Positions 5,442-7,638 of a DNA stretch of 7,638 bases are shown piece by piece. Source of the stretch: Gammaproteobacteria bacterium RIFCSPHIGHO2_12_FULL_38_11 (lineage in GTDB: Bacteria; Pseudomonadota; Gammaproteobacteria; Coxiellales; Coxiellaceae); the NCBI GenBank assembly GCA_001801515.1, contig MGXX01000042.1, positions 1-7,638 of the forward strand, given 5' to 3'. The notes beneath the pieces are model-generated. The model made no database searches and had not been told where the DNA came from. It was given only the letters and a program-made list of their open reading frames with translations. Made by a program: the position numbers and the translations under genes. Numbering within the stretch: position 1 is the first letter of the stretch; every line of letters begins with the position of its first letter.

Positions 5442-5622
5442 GGGACGTGCACGGAATAACTTTTACAACTGACGCCCCAGATTGGCGTTAGATTGATGTA
5501 TTCTGATTGAGGAAATGTGCAGGAATACTCGTCAGTATTTCAAACATTTCCGAATGAAGAATACATCAAGATAACGTCAATGTGGGGATGTCAGTTGTAA
5601 AAGTTATTCCGTGCACGTCCCT
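5441..5622. mobile_element. MITE-like palindromic element with 32-bp perfect terminal inverted repeats
   Basis: The outer 32 bases (5441-5472) are an exact reverse complement of 5591-5622; the ends read AGGGACGTGCACGGAATAAC and its complement. Complementarity continues inward: by hand count 68 of 79 aligned columns match between the arms 5441-5518 and 5544-5622. The centre carries a second hairpin, AATACT-CGTC-AGTATT (5524-5539). There is no coding frame of note. The flanks hold similar AAAGAAAT (5432-5439) and AAAGAAT (5623-5629), a possible but inexact target duplication. It sits neatly between a stop codon and a terminator hairpin. The structure fits a non-autonomous insertion element; a large dispersed RNA-hairpin repeat is the alternative. 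No transposase in the window could mobilise it. Confidence 0.8.
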
Positions 5623-5629
5623 AAAGAAT

Positions 5630-5645
5630 CCCGGTGAAATCCGGG
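5630..5645. terminator. Bidirectional terminator-like hairpin
   Basis: CCCGG-TGAAAT-CCGGG is a perfect 5-bp GC stem. It is followed on the plus strand by TTTCATTTTC and on the minus strand by ATTCTTT. It lies 2 bases beyond the stop of the QEGLA-motif gene and downstream of the basic peptide gene, so it probably serves both convergent transcripts. The short stem and interrupted T-runs make it moderate. Confidence 0.5.
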
Positions 5646-5647
5646 TT

Positions 5648-6955
5648 TCATTTTCTTAAAATATACCCATAATGTGCCGCAACCGCTTCTAAATCAAACT
5701 GATTTAAGAATAGCGAAAAGCCCATCCATGAGCTCAATGCTGCCAAATCTTGAAACTGCTTTGGTATATATTTTGCTGGCGCAATTAGCCCTTGCTCGCT
5801 TAATTCATACAAGGTTGGAATATCTTCAATCAACGTTTTTCCCGTGAAAAATAGCGGAACACGATCGATTAACCCTTCCCTAACAGCCAGGCGAATGTAA
5901 TTGTAAATCAATAAAAATCCTTTGGTGTAGGACAAATCTTTGGTAAATGGCCCACCGTCTGGCGTACTTCCCCGGAAGACGCGGACACTGTAATGATAAC
6001 TCTCGACATCCGTCATGCCTTGATCTTGAAAAAATCGAAAAACATCAATAAAATTACCGCCAGCTGCCACTAGATTTAACGCTCTAACACGATTTGTTAT
6101 TTTTAACATGCGCGTGGGATAAGATGAAAATGAAAAAATCTCGGTTATTACCGCCAAACCTTCTTGTGTGATACTCGATGTGGGTGATCCTTTCGACAAA
6201 AATGTGCAAATAGGTTGCGCCTGCCCATTTAAAGTTGTTCCAACATGCACCCAACCTTCATGCACCTCAAGATAACGTAAATCGCGGTCACTAAAACGTA
6301 CGTTACAGTTTAACTTTATACAATCAGCACCTGCTGATGCATCCGCAATGATATTATCACTCAATGCCACTGTTACATGATCAGTACGATGAAAATACGC
6401 TGATAGTTTTTTTTGTAAGATCAGCAACGCTTCTTCAGCACTATAGCGCTTTTCATCTTCTACCGTAGTGACCATTTCTTTAACTAAATTTTCTAATATT
6501 GCACCAAGCATTGTACCCATATCACTTAATCGTGGACCATTCGGATAAAATGCGTCATCAGGTGCGCCATATAATTCCATTGATAATTCAGAAAACAGCT
6601 GTTTTCCTCGAGATTTAATCATTAAAATTGCTTGGCAATATTCTTCGCATAAGCGAATCATCATTTTAGAAATGCCAGAATAATGTCCCAGTGCATTTTT
6701 AATTTCACGAATTAACACGTGAAATTGCGCTGTTAAATCATCGGGGTCAAATGGTAAAGGACGTTTATTATAATAATCGACATTTACTTTAGGTAATTGT
6801 TGAAATTTATTATTAAAAAAATCAATTTTAACGTCATCTTCCCACTTGATCGCATCTAAAATGCGAATGGGTTGTTGAAGCGCGACGAGTCGGTCAGATA
6901 ATTCGCGGATTTTTTGACGTTCTACGGTGTTAGGTTGGTGAAATTGCATAATCAT
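5648..6955 (-). CDS. DUF1704 / QEGLA-motif protein, putative zinc tyrosine-type carboxypeptidase
   Basis: This 435-residue protein belongs to the DUF1704 family (TIGR02421), annotated as flavohemoglobin expression-modulating QEGLA motif protein. It is related to the eukaryotic MATCAP tyrosine carboxypeptidases. It carries the zinc-binding HExxxH motif HEGWVH (232-237; catalytic E233), followed by GTTLNG (239-244) and the name-giving SITQEGLAV (261-269), whose E265 is the likely third zinc ligand. Further conserved blocks are RVFRG (325-329) and FTKDLSYTKGF (337-347). Length and motifs look complete, so an active peptidase is plausible. The bacterial substrate is unknown and the flavohemoglobin link in the name is old and indirect. 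ATG 6955 has AGG 5 bases upstream; ATG 6949 is an alternative. It diverges from the DUF6314 gene across 78 bp and ends at a bidirectional terminator. Confidence 0.85.
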   Translation of the reverse strand: MIMQFHQPNTVERQKIRELSDRLVALQQPIRILDAIKWEDDVKIDFFNNKFQQLPKVNVDYYNKRPLPFDPDDLTAQFHVLIREIKNALGHYSGISKMMIRLCEEYCQAILMIKSRGKQLFSELSMELYGAPDDAFYPNGPRLSDMGTMLGAILENLVKEMVTTVEDEKRYSAEEALLILQKKLSAYFHRTDHVTVALSDNIIADASAGADCIKLNCNVRFSDRDLRYLEVHEGWVHVGTTLNGQAQPICTFLSKGSPTSSITQEGLAVITEIFSFSSYPTRMLKITNRVRALNLVAAGGNFIDVFRFFQDQGMTDVESYHYSVRVFRGSTPDGGPFTKDLSYTKGFLLIYNYIRLAVREGLIDRVPLFFTGKTLIEDIPTLYELSEQGLIAPAKYIPKQFQDLAALSSWMGFSLFLNQFDLEAVAAHYGYILRK

Positions 6956-6964
6956 TTTACCTAC

Positions 6965-6978
6965 GATAATCCTTTATC
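6965..6978. promoter_or_regulatory. Small inverted repeat between the divergent QEGLA and DUF6314 genes
   Basis: GATAA-TCCT-TTATC is a 5-bp inverted repeat 10 bases upstream of the QEGLA start codon and about 20 bases upstream of the DUF6314 -10 box. It could be an operator or chance in AT-rich sequence. Confidence 0.2.
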
Positions 6979-6998
6979 AAATCCTCACATAAACAGAC

Positions 6999-7004
6999 TA
7001 TAAT
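6999..7004 (+). promoter_or_regulatory. Candidate -10 box for the DUF6314 gene
   Basis: A perfect TATAAT lies 30 bases before the GTG start, giving a leader of about 24 bases with GGAG at 7023-7026. The -35 region at 16-18 bases (around ATCAAA) is weak, so an activator may be needed. Confidence 0.45.
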
Positions 7005-7033
7005 ATCAATCTAAACAACCGCGGAGTTTAACT

Positions 7034-7495
7034 GTGCAAAAGAATTTATCAGCATTTGTCTTTTTTAATGCTTTATGTGGTTCATGGAAGTTAAATCGTG
7101 AAATAATCGATTATAAATCAAAGGAAACAAAAACAGCAACAGGGGATGTTGTTTGGGAAAAAACAGCATCTACCGCTATTTTGCACTGTCGTGAATCAGG
7201 AAAATTGATGTTACTTGAAGGCAAATATGATTTTTTACGTGACTATTTTTATCAATTAGACTTAGATAATGTAAATATTTTATTTGCAGACGGCATTAAT
7301 AATGGAAAATTATTTCTGTCATTTCCTTTTTCTGATGTTTTTTGCATACAAGCAAGTCATGTTTGCATAAAAGATCATTATCGTGCCTCGCTCATTGTGC
7401 CAAAAAATTTCCACCGTGATTTTTGTATTATTTTTTATGTGGATGGCCCCCAAAAAGCGTATCAGATAACATCTCATTACCACCGTTCAAACTAA
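7034..7495 (+). CDS. DUF6314 family protein
   Basis: This 153-residue soluble protein has no signal peptide and matches, from memory, the DUF6314 family (PF19834). Marks in order are an opening FFNALCGSWKLNREI (10-24), ATGDVVWEK (35-43), a CRESGKL strand (52-58), YDFLRDYFYQL (65-75), FADG (84-87), HVCIKDHYRA (109-118) and a closing VDGPQKAYQITSHYHR (136-151). The pattern of strands ending in an aromatic/arginine motif suggests a small lipocalin-like beta-barrel, but no biochemical role is established. The GTG start has GGAG 7 bases upstream. It is divergent from the QEGLA-motif gene and probably a single-gene unit, since the next gene has its own promoter. No terminator was found after the stop. 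Confidence 0.75.
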   Translation: MQKNLSAFVFFNALCGSWKLNREIIDYKSKETKTATGDVVWEKTASTAILHCRESGKLMLLEGKYDFLRDYFYQLDLDNVNILFADGINNGKLFLSFPFSDVFCIQASHVCIKDHYRASLIVPKNFHRDFCIIFYVDGPQKAYQITSHYHRSN

Positions 7496-7518
7496 TTCAA
7501 ATTGACAAAAACACGGTA

Positions 7519-7547
7519 TTGCACAAACTCATAAATAAAATTATGAT
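7519..7547 (+). promoter_or_regulatory. Sigma70-type promoter of the gene starting at 7591
   Basis: TTGCAC (7519-7524), a 17-base spacer and TATGAT (7542-7547) form a good promoter. The expected start near 7554 leaves a leader of about 37 bases. A nearby TTGACA (7502-7507) has no matching -10 at the right distance. Confidence 0.6.
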
Positions 7548-7590
7548 CCTAGATTCGGCAGTTGAAACCGTTGCGAGGAGGCTTAAGCTA

Positions 7591-7638
7591 ATGAAGATGC
7601 GTTGGATTTTTGAAAAATTTCCTGAAATCGTATTCACC
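7591..7638 (+). CDS. Start of an unidentified gene (truncated by window edge)
   Basis: Sixteen codons are visible, MKMRWIFEKFPEIVFT, running off the right edge. A consensus AGGAGG (7576-7581) sits 9 bases before the ATG and a good promoter lies upstream, so this is very likely a real start. An ATG two codons in is an alternative. The visible residues are too few to assign a family. Confidence 0.7.
   Translation, partial: MKMRWIFEKFPEIVFT

Overview
The window is AT-rich and compactly coded. It looks like a chromosomal accessory stretch from a gammaproteobacterium, possibly a Legionella/Coxiella-like host-associated lineage. The lineage is an inference from composition and from a LysP very like the enterobacterial one; nothing in the window proves it.

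Left part (1-2316): the start of an AAA-ATPase_like protein runs off the left edge on the minus strand. Next comes a LysP-type lysine permease, also minus. A short peptide-chain-release-factor-like (GGQ) protein diverges from it on the plus strand. The two divergent genes share one 32-bp control segment in which an 8-bp inverted repeat supplies the -35 box of each promoter.

Middle part (2317-4506): a 31-bp tandem repeat leads into a DUF4143-type ATPase (P-loop ATPase fused to a PD-(D/E)XK-like domain). Convergent to it is a two-gene minus-strand module: a zeta-toxin-like P-loop kinase whose last 8 bases overlap a 66-residue partner. This has the form of a toxin-antitoxin pair, and a near-perfect 18-bp palindrome lies just upstream.

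Right-middle part (4507-5647): a minus-strand pair encodes a 36-residue single-span membrane peptide and, overlapping by 4 bases, an exported protein with TolB-like propeller motifs. A 19-residue, extremely basic peptide diverges from this pair on the plus strand with its own promoter and ribosome binding site. Its stop codon abuts a 182-bp almost fully palindromic element (perfect 32-bp terminal inverted repeats, no coding capacity) that resembles a MITE. A bidirectional terminator follows.

Right part (5648-7638): a DUF1704/QEGLA-motif putative zinc carboxypeptidase (minus) diverges from a DUF6314 family protein (plus). The window closes with the first 16 codons of an unidentified plus-strand gene that has a good promoter and Shine-Dalgarno sequence.

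The genes do not form one pathway. The window combines housekeeping functions (lysine uptake, ribosome rescue) with accessory modules (two nuclease-linked ATPases, a toxin-antitoxin-like pair, a palindromic element and short tandem repeats). No tRNA, rRNA, CRISPR array or transposase was seen, and no gene-free stretch exceeds 300 bases; the longest is 190 bp (247-436).
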